Source: Thermofilaceae archaeon (GTDB taxonomy: Archaea; Thermoproteota; Thermoprotei; Thermofilales; Thermofilaceae). From it: 32,892 bases of DNA. The stretch spans positions 1-32,892 of the forward strand of contig JALSNQ010000016.1 in the NCBI GenBank assembly GCA_026986905.1, read 5' to 3'. The translations under genes and the position numbers were made by a program. The notes below the pieces were generated by a model. It was not told where the DNA came from and did no database searches. It was given only the letters and a program-made list of their open reading frames with translations. Of the stretch, positions 14,633 through 23,364 are shown in pieces. Numbering within the stretch: position 1 is the first letter of the stretch; the number at the start of each line of letters is the position of its first letter.

Positions 14633-16714
14633 TTAAAGGAAAAAGGAGGCCGCATAGTACGCGGCTGCCGCCGAAATAAACGCCACAACCATTTCGTAGA
14701 GTACTAGGAACAAGAGATATTTTGCCTTCCTTATTTCCTCGTAGAAGGCAGCGAGCGTAGCTACGCAGGGGGTATATAGGTTCATCGCGATCAGAAAGGA
14801 GACTACCTGTGGTATCGTCAAGCCAAGGCTTCTAACGGCTGCTACAGGGTTATTTATACCAGTCGCGAGCACGATGGTTTCTACAAGGCCCTCCTTTGCC
14901 ACGAAACCCGCCTCGAACGCCAACGCGACGCGCCAGTCGGGGAGTCCCATGAGGGATGTTACAGGCACGAGTAGTCGGCCCAGGATTGCCGCATAGCTCT
15001 CCTCTACGGTAGCTGCGCCGCCGGGGCCATATGCTACGAGGTACCACATTATGACCGAGAGTGCCAGAATCACTGTACCCGCCTTCTTAAGGAAGTGCAC
15101 CGTGTGATCCCAGGCGTACCACCACACAACCCTTAGGCTCGGCTTATGGTAGGGGGGCAGCTCTATTATAATCTCGGGCGGCTCGTATCCCTTGAGGAGA
15201 ATCCTCCTGAATAGGAGGCTCAGCAGTACTATTAGGAGGCCGGAGTAGAGGTAGAGGAAGACCACCATTAATGCCTGCAAGAGAGGATTGCTGAAGAAGG
15301 CTGAAACGAAGACCAGGATCACTACCAGCCTGGCCTGGCAGGGTATCAGCGGCGCCAGAAGACTCGTGAGAAGTTTCTCCTCGTCGCTCTCGAGTATCCT
15401 CGCCCCAACTATGGCTGGAACGTTGCAGCCTATGCCCAGCAGGAGCGGCAGCAGGGCCTTTCCGGTCAGCCCTATCCTGTGCGCGAAGCGGTGTCCGAGC
15501 ACCGCGAAACGTGCCATTAGCCCCGAATCCTCGAGCACGCTGAAGGCTACGAAGACCATGAAGATCAGGGGTAGGAAGCTTAACACGCTGCCTACTCCCG
15601 GTATTACGCCGTCGGCGACGAGGCTTATGAGGAAGCTCGGCGCGCCGAGGGCCGCTAACCATGACGCCGTCGCAGAGCTGAGCAGGTCGAAAAACTTGCT
15701 TAGAAGCCCTGCGAGGCTGTTCTCCTCTATCATGCTGGCGACACCGGGCATGCCCATATAGTCGAAGATGAAGTTCAGCGGGAAGCCCGTGTTTATCGAA
15801 AATATCACCAGTAGTAGGAAGAGCATGAGGGAGAGCGCAGCCAGAGGCCCTACATGGGGGTGGAGGAATATGTTGTCGAGGGTCTCCGTGAGCTCCGGCT
15901 CGGCGACGCTAGCCTTTTCCAAGACAGCCGAGACAACCCTCTGTATAAACTCGTATCTCGCGCTGACCGCGATGAGCTCCGGTGGCGACCCAAGCTTCCT
16001 CTCAACGCTCTTCCTGGCCTCCTCTATCTCTCCGAGCACGTCGCCGCATCCCTCGTCTAAGAGTGACTTCTCGAAGGCGGGGTCGCCCTCTAGGAGCCTC
16101 ATAGCCGCCCACTCGAGGGGGTAGCCGCTGAGGCTGTGGCACTGACCTAGCTTCTCCACAATGTTTCTCGTGAAGTAGGGGAGCCCATCGTAGTCCAGCC
16201 TCAGCCTGGACGCCCTGATTCTCCCCTGAGCCACGTCCAGTACGAGCTCCACGAGCCTGTGGAGCCCCTCCCCCTCGATGGCCGATATGGCTACGGCGGG
16301 CGCGCCTAGAAGCTTTGAGAGCTTGGGCACGTTGACGTGTATTCCCCTACGCCTCGCGGCGTCCATCTTGTTCACCGCGACGACAACTCTATCGTAGAGC
16401 TCCAATACCTGGACGGCGAGGTAGAGGGTTCGTTCGAGCTCTATCGCACTAGTGACTACAACGACTACGTCGGGCTTCTCCCTAACAATGTACTCCCTGG
16501 CGATAACCTCCTCCTCGCTTATCGCGCCCAGGCTATACGTCCCCGGCAGGTCGACAACCCTAATCTTGACGCCATGGTGCTCCAGTTCACCCTCATATTT
16601 TTCAACCGTCTTGCCTGGCCAATTGCCGACATGCCTCCTCTCGCCGACAAGCATGTTGAACAAGGTACTCTTACCTACGTTGGGGGCTCCCGCGAGCGCG
16701 ACGGTTACCTCCAT
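14633..16714 (-). CDS. feoB: ferrous iron transporter FeoB
   Basis: FeoB imports Fe2+ across the cytoplasmic membrane. The 693-residue protein has an N-terminal GTPase domain with G1 GAPNVGKS (9-16), G3 DLPG (55-58) and G4 NKMD (115-118), then a helical spacer. The membrane domain has two Gate-type repeats: GVGSVLSFLPLIFMVFVAFS leading into a segment with GIGCNVPAIVG, and a C-terminal counterpart around FVAKEGLVETI and NLYTPCVATLAA. All parts are present and in order. ATG 16714 overlaps the end of feoA by ten bases, so the two are cotranscribed. Confidence 0.96.
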   Translation of the reverse strand: MEVTVALAGAPNVGKSTLFNMLVGERRHVGNWPGKTVEKYEGELEHHGVKIRVVDLPGTYSLGAISEEEVIAREYIVREKPDVVVVVTSAIELERTLYLAVQVLELYDRVVVAVNKMDAARRRGIHVNVPKLSKLLGAPAVAISAIEGEGLHRLVELVLDVAQGRIRASRLRLDYDGLPYFTRNIVEKLGQCHSLSGYPLEWAAMRLLEGDPAFEKSLLDEGCGDVLGEIEEARKSVERKLGSPPELIAVSARYEFIQRVVSAVLEKASVAEPELTETLDNIFLHPHVGPLAALSLMLFLLLVIFSINTGFPLNFIFDYMGMPGVASMIEENSLAGLLSKFFDLLSSATASWLAALGAPSFLISLVADGVIPGVGSVLSFLPLIFMVFVAFSVLEDSGLMARFAVLGHRFAHRIGLTGKALLPLLLGIGCNVPAIVGARILESDEEKLLTSLLAPLIPCQARLVVILVFVSAFFSNPLLQALMVVFLYLYSGLLIVLLSLLFRRILLKGYEPPEIIIELPPYHKPSLRVVWWYAWDHTVHFLKKAGTVILALSVIMWYLVAYGPGGAATVEESYAAILGRLLVPVTSLMGLPDWRVALAFEAGFVAKEGLVETIVLATGINNPVAAVRSLGLTIPQVVSFLIAMNLYTPCVATLAAFYEEIRKAKYLLFLVLYEMVVAFISAAAAYYAASFFL

Positions 16715-16959
16715 CCTCCCGTCACCTCGACAGGCTCTACGAGGATGCGGTAAGCGTGCCTCCGTCCTATAGCCAGGCGGGCTCCACCCCTCTCGACAAT
16801 CACGGGGCCTAGACTGTTGCTTACAACGCGCAGCACAGCGCCGGGATATACGCCTAGCTCGAGGAGACGCCTATACGCCCCCCGCCCCCTCACCTCTACG
16901 CGTACAACCCTCACCGTAGCGCCCGGGGGCGCATTTGACAGTGGGATCAGAGACGCCAT
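16705..16959 (-). CDS. feoA: FeoA-like SH3-domain protein
   Basis: A small (84-residue) cytoplasmic SH3-like protein that assists FeoB. Typical features are the N-terminal PPGATVRVVRVE, the RRLLELGVYPGAVLRV core and the C-terminal AIGRRHAYRILVEP strand. ATG 16959 is preceded by GTGATGATAC. A TATA-like box lies 40-50 bases upstream. The overlap with feoB shows they form one operon. Iron-dependent control is usual for such operons, but I see no clear DtxR-type palindrome here. Confidence 0.9.
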   Translation of the reverse strand: MASLIPLSNAPPGATVRVVRVEVRGRGAYRRLLELGVYPGAVLRVVSNSLGPVIVERGGARLAIGRRHAYRILVEPVEVTGGWR

Positions 16960-17286
16960 GTATCATCACATATCCAGGCGTCAGGGGGTTTTTATCTCTT
17001 TAAAAAATCCTAGAGGAACCGCACGGCGGAAGACTTGGAGCATGGATGATAAACTGTAGAGACTTGAGGCAGGCTTTGACCCCCTCCCCCTCCGAGGTAG
17101 CCGTAGAACTGGGGGTTTATACCGGATACCTTATATCTTTGATTATTATAATGACAATTTTTATATAAAATAACGTCTATTATAAAAGAAAGATATAAAA
17201 GTGTAGAGATGAAAACACTCATAGCTACAGCCATCGGTCGAAAAATACCTTAAAACGTGTTTAATAACCGTAAAAATAAAAAGGCC
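16960..17286. other. intergenic region between feoAB and tRNA-Ala
   Basis: It holds the feoAB promoter (TATA-like TTTTTAAAGA, minus strand, 16999-17008) and an AT-rich tract at 17125-17230 with several TATA-like runs. A TATA-like GTTTAATAACC near 17258-17268 suits the tRNA gene that starts at 17287. I see no protein or RNA gene in the rest. Confidence 0.5.
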
Positions 17287-17389
17287 GGGCCGGTAGCTCA
17301 GGCTGGGAGAGCGCCGCCCTCGCACGGTCCGCAGACAAGGGGTTCGGGAGCGGCGGAGGTCGGGGGTTCAAGTCCCCCCCGGTCCACCA
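17287..17389 (+). tRNA. tRNA-Ala (anticodon CGC) with 26-nt intron, CCA encoded
   Basis: The cloverleaf can be drawn by hand. Acceptor GGGCCGG (17287-17293) pairs with CCGGTCC (17379-17385), including the G3-U70 pair that marks alanine tRNAs. The D stem is GCTC/GAGC, the anticodon stem CCGCC (17314-17318)/GGCGG (17352-17356), and the T stem GGGGG/CCCCC around loop TTCAAGT. The anticodon CGC is at 17321-17323. An intron interrupts the anticodon loop after base 37. A73 and CCA follow at 17386-17389, then a T-rich stretch. Confidence 0.95.
17325..17350 (+). other. tRNA-Ala intron at canonical position 37/38 with bulge-helix-bulge
   Basis: The exon-intron junctions fold into the archaeal splicing motif. 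The anticodon stem continues into a four-pair helix CTCG (17319-17322)/CGGG (17345-17348), with a three-base bulge CAC (17323-17325) on one strand and AGC (17349-17351) on the other. Cutting after the second base of each bulge removes exactly 26 bases. Confidence 0.85.
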
Positions 17390-17422
17390 CCTTTTATATT
17401 AGGACTATGTGACGCGGCCTTT

Positions 17423-18715
17423 CTAGGGGTACACTCTGTTGACGGTACGTGGGAAGGGTATCGCGTCCACGATGTGGTCGATCCCTGTCAGCCACATGAC
17501 GAGCCTGTCCATCCCCAGGCCGAAGCCCGCATGTGGTACTGTGCCGTAGCGCCTCAGGTCTATGTACCACTGGTAGTCTTCCGGGTTTAGGCCGAATTTC
17601 TTTATCTTGGCTATAAGCTCGTCTTTGTCTTCGATCCTTTCTCCCCCGCCTATTATTTCGCCGTATCCCTCTGGTGCTAGTAGGTCGGCGCTGAGGGTTA
17701 CCTCTGGCCGCTTGGGGTCGTTTTTATGGTAGAAGGCCTTGGCTTTCTCCGGGAACCCGTATAGGAAGAAGGGCTTATCAAACTCCTGTGTGAGCACCCG
17801 CTCCTCGTCTGCGCCGAGGTCTTCCCCCCATTCCACATGTACCCCCTTGTCTTCTAGGATGCTCAGTGCTTCGTCGTAGCTTATCCTGGGGAAGGGCGGT
17901 TCCACCCTTTTCAGGGCTTCTATGTCGCGGCCCAGTAGCTCGAGCTCCTCCCTCCTCTTCTCCAGCACCCTCCTGGTGATGTGGGCTATGAGTTCTTCTT
18001 CTATCTTCATCATGTCGCCGAGATGCGCCCACGCGGCCTCCGCCTCCGCGTGCCAGAACTCTGTGAGATGGCGGCGTGTCCTGGATTTTTCTGCGCGGAA
18101 ACTGGGGGCGACCGTATAGACCTTTTCCAGGCTGAATATTAGTGATTCGAGGTAGAACTGAGACGACTGCGTTAGGTAGACTTTGCGGCCGTCAACGTAT
18201 TTTACCTCGAAGAGCGTCGCCCCGCCCTCGACGGCGGCCGTGATGAACATGGGGCAGTGCACCTCGTAGAAGCCCCGGCTTCTAAAGAACTCGTGCACCG
18301 CCTGGAAGGCTGTGTCGCGCACCTTGAATATGGAGGTGAGGCGGCGGCTCCTGACGGCTAGGTGCCTGACGTCTAGAAGGAACTCCCGGGACGCATCCCT
18401 CCTTATGGGGAAGTTCTCGGCGAGGCCTATTATCTCGATGCCTGTCCCGACTATCTCTTTCCCGCCGGGCGCGCGTGGGTCGTCGCGGACTATGCCCTCT
18501 ACGACTACGCTCGACTCTACAGTTACCTTCCTGGCCTCGCTGAGGGCCCGCGAGTCCTCCCCGAATACGGCCTGCATTATACCGGTGGAGTCGCGCACTA
18601 CGACGAAGGCCTTCTTTTTAAGGTCACGCCGCCTATAGACCCATCCCCTCACGGCGACCGGCGACCCCTGAGGGAGTTTTAATGCTTCCTTGACCGGAAC
18701 TATTTCTGTGCGCAA
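17423..18715 (-). CDS. asnS: asparaginyl-tRNA synthetase (class IIb)
   Basis: This charges tRNA-Asn. The 430-residue enzyme has an N-terminal OB-fold anticodon domain (about 15-100) and a class II catalytic core: the EGGATLFEVKY loop, YLTQSSQFYLE, motif 2 FRAEKSRTRRHLTEFW (206-221) and motif 3 GFGLGMDRLVMWLTG near the end. The TQSSQFYLE and C-terminal PFPRTVNRVYP signatures favour AsnRS over archaeal AspRS, but the two are close relatives and I rate AspRS as a small possibility. The start is TTG 18715. The gene is convergent with the tRNA-Ala gene and divergent from the methyltransferase gene, with starts only about 28 bases apart. Confidence 0.88.
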   Translation of the reverse strand: MRTEIVPVKEALKLPQGSPVAVRGWVYRRRDLKKKAFVVVRDSTGIMQAVFGEDSRALSEARKVTVESSVVVEGIVRDDPRAPGGKEIVGTGIEIIGLAENFPIRRDASREFLLDVRHLAVRSRRLTSIFKVRDTAFQAVHEFFRSRGFYEVHCPMFITAAVEGGATLFEVKYVDGRKVYLTQSSQFYLESLIFSLEKVYTVAPSFRAEKSRTRRHLTEFWHAEAEAAWAHLGDMMKIEEELIAHITRRVLEKRREELELLGRDIEALKRVEPPFPRISYDEALSILEDKGVHVEWGEDLGADEERVLTQEFDKPFFLYGFPEKAKAFYHKNDPKRPEVTLSADLLAPEGYGEIIGGGERIEDKDELIAKIKKFGLNPEDYQWYIDLRRYGTVPHAGFGLGMDRLVMWLTGIDHIVDAIPFPRTVNRVYP

Positions 18716-18743
18716 GCCCTACGCACCCCTGAGGAGGATCCCT

Positions 18744-19331
18744 TTGAAGATTACAGCTCTACTACTAAAACTCTACCTACGCGTACATCCCGCGGAGATG
18801 AGTTTTAGGGGGCTTATGCTCCACGTACCTTCTGGCTGCCTGCCTCCAAGGTTAACCGTGTCTACAAGTCTCTTAGCCGAGGTGTTGAGCGAAGAACTCG
18901 CGGGGAGAGAGGTGGCCGTACTGGATATTGGCTGCGGCGTAGGAGCCCTAGCCCTGCTTGCAGCCAGGCTTGGACACTACGCGGTTGGCACTGAGATAAA
19001 ACCTAGATGCGCGGCCGCAGCTAGGGTGAACGCCAGGCGCAACGGGGTCGACGCCTACATAGATGTAGTCGTCTGCGACGGGGCTTCCTGCCTGCGTGGA
19101 GGCTTCGGCGCGGCGGTTGTTAACCCCCCGTTTCTGCTAGTTGAGGGGGATCCCTCCTACGCGTGCGGGAGGGGGTGCGGCGTGGCGGCCAAGATACTTC
19201 TTGAGGCCGTGGACGCGGCAGACACGGTGATCTACGCGTGGAGCAGCCTTTCAGGGCCTAGCCCTATAGGCGGCGTGGAGGTTGCCTCCCGGAGGGGGCT
19301 CTTCGACCGCGTCTACGTGTATAGGGTCTAG
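18744..19331 (+). CDS. class I methyltransferase with NPPF motif (PrmC/RsmC-like)
   Basis: A SAM-dependent methyltransferase of 195 residues. The SAM-binding loop VLDIGCGVGALAL, the acidic strand end GTEIKP and the catalytic NPPF (AAVVNPPFLL) are visible. An N/D-P-P-Y/F motif suggests methylation of an exocyclic amine in RNA, or of a Gln or DNA base. The substrate is unknown. A longer frame starts at 18690, but TTG 18744 has GGAGG at 18733-18737 with good spacing and avoids overlap with asnS. The C-terminal end is short compared with PrmC. It overlaps the helicase gene tail to tail by four bases. Confidence 0.75.
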   Translation: MKITALLLKLYLRVHPAEMSFRGLMLHVPSGCLPPRLTVSTSLLAEVLSEELAGREVAVLDIGCGVGALALLAARLGHYAVGTEIKPRCAAAARVNARRNGVDAYIDVVVCDGASCLRGGFGAAVVNPPFLLVEGDPSYACGRGCGVAAKILLEAVDAADTVIYAWSSLSGPSPIGGVEVASRRGLFDRVYVYRV

Positions 19332-21553
19332 ACAATGGGCTTTCCCGCGCGCAGCGTTTTCGCTCCGTGGAGGCGTAGACTCAGCATGTCTCCAAGCACC
19401 GCGGCCGACTTCCGCCTGGAGAGGAGCTGGTTGTTGTTTCCACAGTATGGGGAGTATATACAGCGTGGGCATCCGTCCTGGCAGGTGCACCTGGACACTA
19501 TGTCGAAGGCCCTCCGTATCGCCTCCTCCAGCCTCTGGAAGAGTAGCTTTGTGACGCCGGAGCCGCCGGGGAAGGCATCGTAGATGTATATGTGCCCCGA
19601 GGGGAAGCTTATGCCTCCCATATCCGTGGGGGCCGCGCCGGTAACCATCTGCCCCGCAGATATCAGCGCGTGCTCTACCGCGTGGAAGGCTTCAGCGTTC
19701 CCCGTCTCGCTCCAATGTGGCCTAGGGGCAAAGTGTAGGAGTATGCCCTTTGTCCTGAAGCTGTACTTCAACTCCTCGTCGAGGAGGTGCTGGCCCAGCG
19801 TCTCGCCGCCGGGGAAGCTCTTTACAACGTACCCGTATACGACGTCTGTTATCTTTAGTTCCATATACTCTACTGGTACGCCGTAGACGACCCTAGCGTC
19901 TATAGGCTTCTCGTCTTCTGGAACCGTGTAGTAGAGAGGCTTCGTCGTGACCGGTGGGGCGCTCCTCGGCAGGGGCTTCACCAGGGCTCTACGCCCCTTG
20001 ATGCCAAGGGAGAGGTAGACCCTGCCTCCGTGGAGATATATTGCTCCGGGGAAGAGCTCCTTTATGGCCTGGGGGGCCTCCCTGAAGCCTATCCTCCTAC
20101 CCCCTGCTACGCGTATCTCGATCATTTCTCCGACCCCACGTATGTTCTCGCGCTCCTTGAGGAAGGAGAGGCCCTTCCTGGTGGGGTGTACGCGGCCCCC
20201 TCTAACCCTGACGAGCCCCTCGCTCTCCAGCGTTGAGAGAACCCTGAGCTCCGCGTCTCCCAGTATAGATGGAGTGTAGGGGGCGTCCTGGGCCATGGCT
20301 ACCAGGTGAACCTTTAACACCTCCTCGTTGCCGGCGTCGAGGTAGACCGGGTCGGGCGGCTGGGAGAAGTATTCTCTGGGGTGGCGCTCATAGTAGGCGC
20401 TTATCGGGTCGTTTCCGAGAACAGTGATTACATACGCCTCGCCTCCACGCCTGCCTACACGGCCTGCCCTCTGGAGGTACTTGGAATAGGTGGGCGGCAG
20501 GCCGTACATCACCACCGCGTCCAACGAGCCTATGTCTATGCCTAGCTCCAAGGTAGGCGTGGCGACTACTGCGTCCAGGTCGCCCCTCCTGAGTTTCTCC
20601 TCTATCCTCCTCCTCTCTTCCGGTAGGAGGCCCGCCCTGTGCACCTCTACGCGGAGTCCGTGGCGCTTGGCCTCTATTCCTATAAGCTCCACGGCCCGGT
20701 GGCTGTCCGCGAAGACTACTGTCCGTAGCCCCTCTTTGGAGAGTATCTTCAGTAGCGAGAGAATCTCGGCTCTCTTGCCCCTACTCTTCGGGGAGAGCAG
20801 CACGTGGTAGACCCTGGCCCTCCTCGTGGGGCCCGCTTCTACGACCTCTACGGGAGAGGAGAACAGCTTCTCCCCGAACTCTCGGGGATTGCCTATGGTC
20901 GCGGACGCCGCGATGAACACAGGGTTCTCGCGTAAAAAGCGGCGCAGCCTTCTAACTATCATGTGCACGTGGGCCCCGAAAACGCCGCCATACACGTGCG
21001 CGTCGTCCAGCACTATGAAGCGTGCAGTTGATACAAGGTCTTTGAAGCGGCTGCTCCTGCGTAGCGAGTAGTGTATCATGTCAGGGTTCGTGACGAGCAC
21101 GGCTGGGGGGTATTCGAATATCCTGCGTCTCTCCTCCTCAGGCGTGTCGCCGTCGTATGCCGAGGCGCGGAGCCCGAAGACGCGGGAGGAGTAGAAGTTT
21201 ATCCTGTCGAGCTGGTCGCGGGCCAGCGCCTTTGTGGGGTAGACTATTAGGCCTGTGACCTCACCGCTCCTCCCTTCGGCTTCCTCGAGCATTGGGATGA
21301 GAAAGGCCTCCGTCTTCCCCGTCCCCGTCCCAGCGACGATGAAGACGTTTTTTCCACGGCGAGCTGTCTCAACCGCCTCCGCCTGAAACCTGTATAGCCT
21401 TTCTATCCCCCTAGCCCTGAGCGCCTCTCTCAGCCAAGGCGTTTTTACGACTTCCTCGAGCCTGGGGCCCGGCTCCGGGAGCCTGGGCTCCTCGACGTGG
21501 ACGTATACTAGGCCGTGTCTCTCGTCCCTCTGGAGCTCCTCTAGTACAGGCAC
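19328..21553 (-). CDS. superfamily 2 helicase of the MrfA/Hrq1 (DUF1998) type
   Basis: A 741-residue DNA helicase. The N-terminal core has a Q-like motif (LYRFQAEAVE), Walker A AGTGTGKT (74-81), motif Ia VYPTKALARDQL, a Walker B reading DDAH (173-176) and motif III SATIGNP. The second core domain has TPTLELGIDIGSLDAV and the RAGRVGRRG motif VI. The C-terminal part carries the DUF1998 zinc site, Cys at CTCQDGCPRC and YCG near 705-720. Related proteins (bacterial MrfA, yeast Hrq1) unwind DNA during crosslink and excision repair. The second acidic residue of DEAH is Asp rather than Glu. The start is GTG 21553, divergent from the next gene. Confidence 0.92.
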   Translation of the reverse strand: MPVLEELQRDERHGLVYVHVEEPRLPEPGPRLEEVVKTPWLREALRARGIERLYRFQAEAVETARRGKNVFIVAGTGTGKTEAFLIPMLEEAEGRSGEVTGLIVYPTKALARDQLDRINFYSSRVFGLRASAYDGDTPEEERRRIFEYPPAVLVTNPDMIHYSLRRSSRFKDLVSTARFIVLDDAHVYGGVFGAHVHMIVRRLRRFLRENPVFIAASATIGNPREFGEKLFSSPVEVVEAGPTRRARVYHVLLSPKSRGKRAEILSLLKILSKEGLRTVVFADSHRAVELIGIEAKRHGLRVEVHRAGLLPEERRRIEEKLRRGDLDAVVATPTLELGIDIGSLDAVVMYGLPPTYSKYLQRAGRVGRRGGEAYVITVLGNDPISAYYERHPREYFSQPPDPVYLDAGNEEVLKVHLVAMAQDAPYTPSILGDAELRVLSTLESEGLVRVRGGRVHPTRKGLSFLKERENIRGVGEMIEIRVAGGRRIGFREAPQAIKELFPGAIYLHGGRVYLSLGIKGRRALVKPLPRSAPPVTTKPLYYTVPEDEKPIDARVVYGVPVEYMELKITDVVYGYVVKSFPGGETLGQHLLDEELKYSFRTKGILLHFAPRPHWSETGNAEAFHAVEHALISAGQMVTGAAPTDMGGISFPSGHIYIYDAFPGGSGVTKLLFQRLEEAIRRAFDIVSRCTCQDGCPRCIYSPYCGNNNQLLSRRKSAAVLGDMLSLRLHGAKTLRAGKPIV

Positions 21554-21557
21554 AGGG

Positions 21558-21565
21558 GATATATG
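21558..21565 (+). promoter_or_regulatory. TATA-like box for the operon starting at 21582
   Basis: GATATATG lies about 20 bases before ATG 21582, consistent with a leaderless transcript for the three-gene operon that follows. It lies just upstream of the divergent helicase start (21553). Confidence 0.45.
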
Positions 21566-21581
21566 CGCCCCGGGGCGCTAT

Positions 21582-22250
21582 ATGTGTGCATTGATAGAGG
21601 AGATCAGGGGGGTTGTCCTAGTAGACGACGTGCCCGCCGTGGAGGGCGTGTTGCCAGCCCACGGGCTAAGCATATTCCTGGAGGTGGGCTACGGCGAGGA
21701 GGGGGAAGTGAGCATGCTCATCGACTCGGGCCACTCCTACAAGCTTCTCGAAAGGAACGCGGAGGCCCTCGGCGTGGAACTCCCAGTAGACTACTTCTAC
21801 GCGACCCTCCCCCTCTTCCACCACGTGGGCGCCGCCATGCAGCGGAGAGTGGCTAAGCACTACAGCCTACCTCCCCGCCTCGGCGGCGAAGCAAGGCTCC
21901 CACCGGGGTTCGCGGAGACTCCGGCTAGCGGATACTGGGGTGAGAGGGGGCTTACCGTGAGCATCGGCGGCAGAAAGGTCTTCTTCGCAGGCTGCAGCGT
22001 GCACGGGCTAGAGTACACGTGGGGGGATACGCTGGAGGGGTACTGGGGCCTTATAGGCGGCCTCGGCCTCTCGATGAGGGACGCCCATGGCCTGGGCTTC
22101 CTAAGAAAACTGGTGGAAGGGGGCCTGGAGGTGGTGTTCCCCCTCCACTCCGTGAGCGTGGAGGCTCGGGAACACATACTGGGCAATATTTTAGGTGGAC
22201 GAATGAGTGTTGAGATGACAGGTGTGGGTGTTGAGTTTAGTATACGCTGA
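21582..22250 (+). CDS. metallo-beta-lactamase-fold protein lacking the metal-binding motif
   Basis: The 222-residue protein resembles the metallo-beta-lactamase subfamily of MJ0301/TM0207-type proteins (methanopterin-synthesis-like hydrolases). Their N-terminal signature is seen here as PAHGLSIFLEVGYGEEG, MLIDSGHSYKLLERNAEALG and VELPVDYFY. In that family the next segment is SHGHYDHTGG, which binds two metals. Here it reads ATLPLFHHVGA, so the first two His and the Asp are missing. The later FFAGCSVHG corresponds to the family's GCSHxG loop. I infer a degenerate, perhaps non-catalytic, member. It starts with ATG 21582 and overlaps the site-2 protease gene by 29 bases. Confidence 0.75.
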   Translation: MCALIEEIRGVVLVDDVPAVEGVLPAHGLSIFLEVGYGEEGEVSMLIDSGHSYKLLERNAEALGVELPVDYFYATLPLFHHVGAAMQRRVAKHYSLPPRLGGEARLPPGFAETPASGYWGERGLTVSIGGRKVFFAGCSVHGLEYTWGDTLEGYWGLIGGLGLSMRDAHGLGFLRKLVEGGLEVVFPLHSVSVEAREHILGNILGGRMSVEMTGVGVEFSIR

Positions 22251-23364
22251 GCAGGTGCTCATAGCCGCCTGGGTCGCCGCCATCTACGCGGCCGTCTGGC
22301 TTCTCGTGAAGAAGGCTCCGAGGCTCGCGGAGAGGTGGGGTCTCTCCCTAGACGGGCTCACGATAATGCTTCGTACAGAGAGGCTTAACCGCTTCATCGA
22401 GGAGACGGGGTCCAGGCACGAAAAACTCTTTAAAGCGCTGGGGGACGCCTCGATACTCGTCGGCATACTGCTTTCGGCCTACGGCGCATACTTTCTCCAC
22501 GTAAACCTCCTAAGCCTGGCGTCGCGTGCACCCACAGCTAGCCCCGTCGCGCCGGTTATTCCCGGCGTGACAATAGGCCTCGACGCGCTGCCCTACTTTG
22601 TGGTGGCGGCCTTCCTCGTCTTAGCCCCACACGAGCTCATGCACGCGTTCGTAGCCGCCGCGGAGCGTGTCCCAGTAAAATCTACCGGAATATTCCTACT
22701 TCTTATACTGCCCGGCGGCTTCGCCGAGATAGACGAGGAGGAGCTGGCCCGCCGCGGCCTGAGAACCAAGGCCCGCATATTCTCGGCCGGCAGCATGGCG
22801 AATATAGCGACGTTCCTCGTGATAGCCGCCCTGATACCCGCACTCATATTCCCTGTGGGCGTCAGGGTTGAGGGCACCCTCCACGGGTACCCTGGCGAAC
22901 GCGTACTTAAGCCAGGAGACCTTCTGGTCGCGATAAACGGGGAGCCTGTTAAGACGATAGGGGACCTCGGCGCCGTTCTGTCAAAATTCAGGCCAGGGGA
23001 TACTGTCACGTTGACGGTTATACGGGGTGGTCGCAGGCTCGACTTGAAGGTTAAGCTCGCGGAGAACCCCTCCCTGCCGGGGAGAGGGTTTATAGGGGCG
23101 TACTTCTCGCAGGTGTTCAACAACGACGTGCTCTACAACCTGCTGTGGTGGAGCGCCGTGTTCACCTCGAGCGTCGCTGTGATAAACATGCTGCCTATAT
23201 ATCCCCTAGATGGGGGGCGCATGCTGGAGGCACTGCTGAGGTCTAAGATGGGTGAGGGGCAGGCTAAGACGCTACTATACCTCGTCTCGGCGTACTTTGT
23301 TGGGACACTATTATTAAACATGGTGTTCTCCTTCTCTATCTTCGGGCTGAGGGTGATGCCCTGA
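22222..23364 (+). CDS. site-2 protease (M50) with PDZ domain
   Basis: An intramembrane zinc protease of 380 residues. It has an N-terminal membrane helix, two more hydrophobic stretches, the zinc motif HELMH at 137-141 within a membrane segment, a PDZ domain at about 212-280 (PGDLLVAINGEPVKTIGDLG), and the second metal site NMLPIYPLDGGRM with D330. Site-2 proteases cut membrane-bound regulators or degrade membrane peptides. GTG 22222 overlaps the preceding gene, and the stop overlaps the next start (TGATG). The three genes thus form one tightly coupled operon. Confidence 0.93.
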   Translation: MWVLSLVYAEQVLIAAWVAAIYAAVWLLVKKAPRLAERWGLSLDGLTIMLRTERLNRFIEETGSRHEKLFKALGDASILVGILLSAYGAYFLHVNLLSLASRAPTASPVAPVIPGVTIGLDALPYFVVAAFLVLAPHELMHAFVAAAERVPVKSTGIFLLLILPGGFAEIDEEELARRGLRTKARIFSAGSMANIATFLVIAALIPALIFPVGVRVEGTLHGYPGERVLKPGDLLVAINGEPVKTIGDLGAVLSKFRPGDTVTLTVIRGGRRLDLKVKLAENPSLPGRGFIGAYFSQVFNNDVLYNLLWWSAVFTSSVAVINMLPIYPLDGGRMLEALLRSKMGEGQAKTLLYLVSAYFVGTLLLNMVFSFSIFGLRVMP

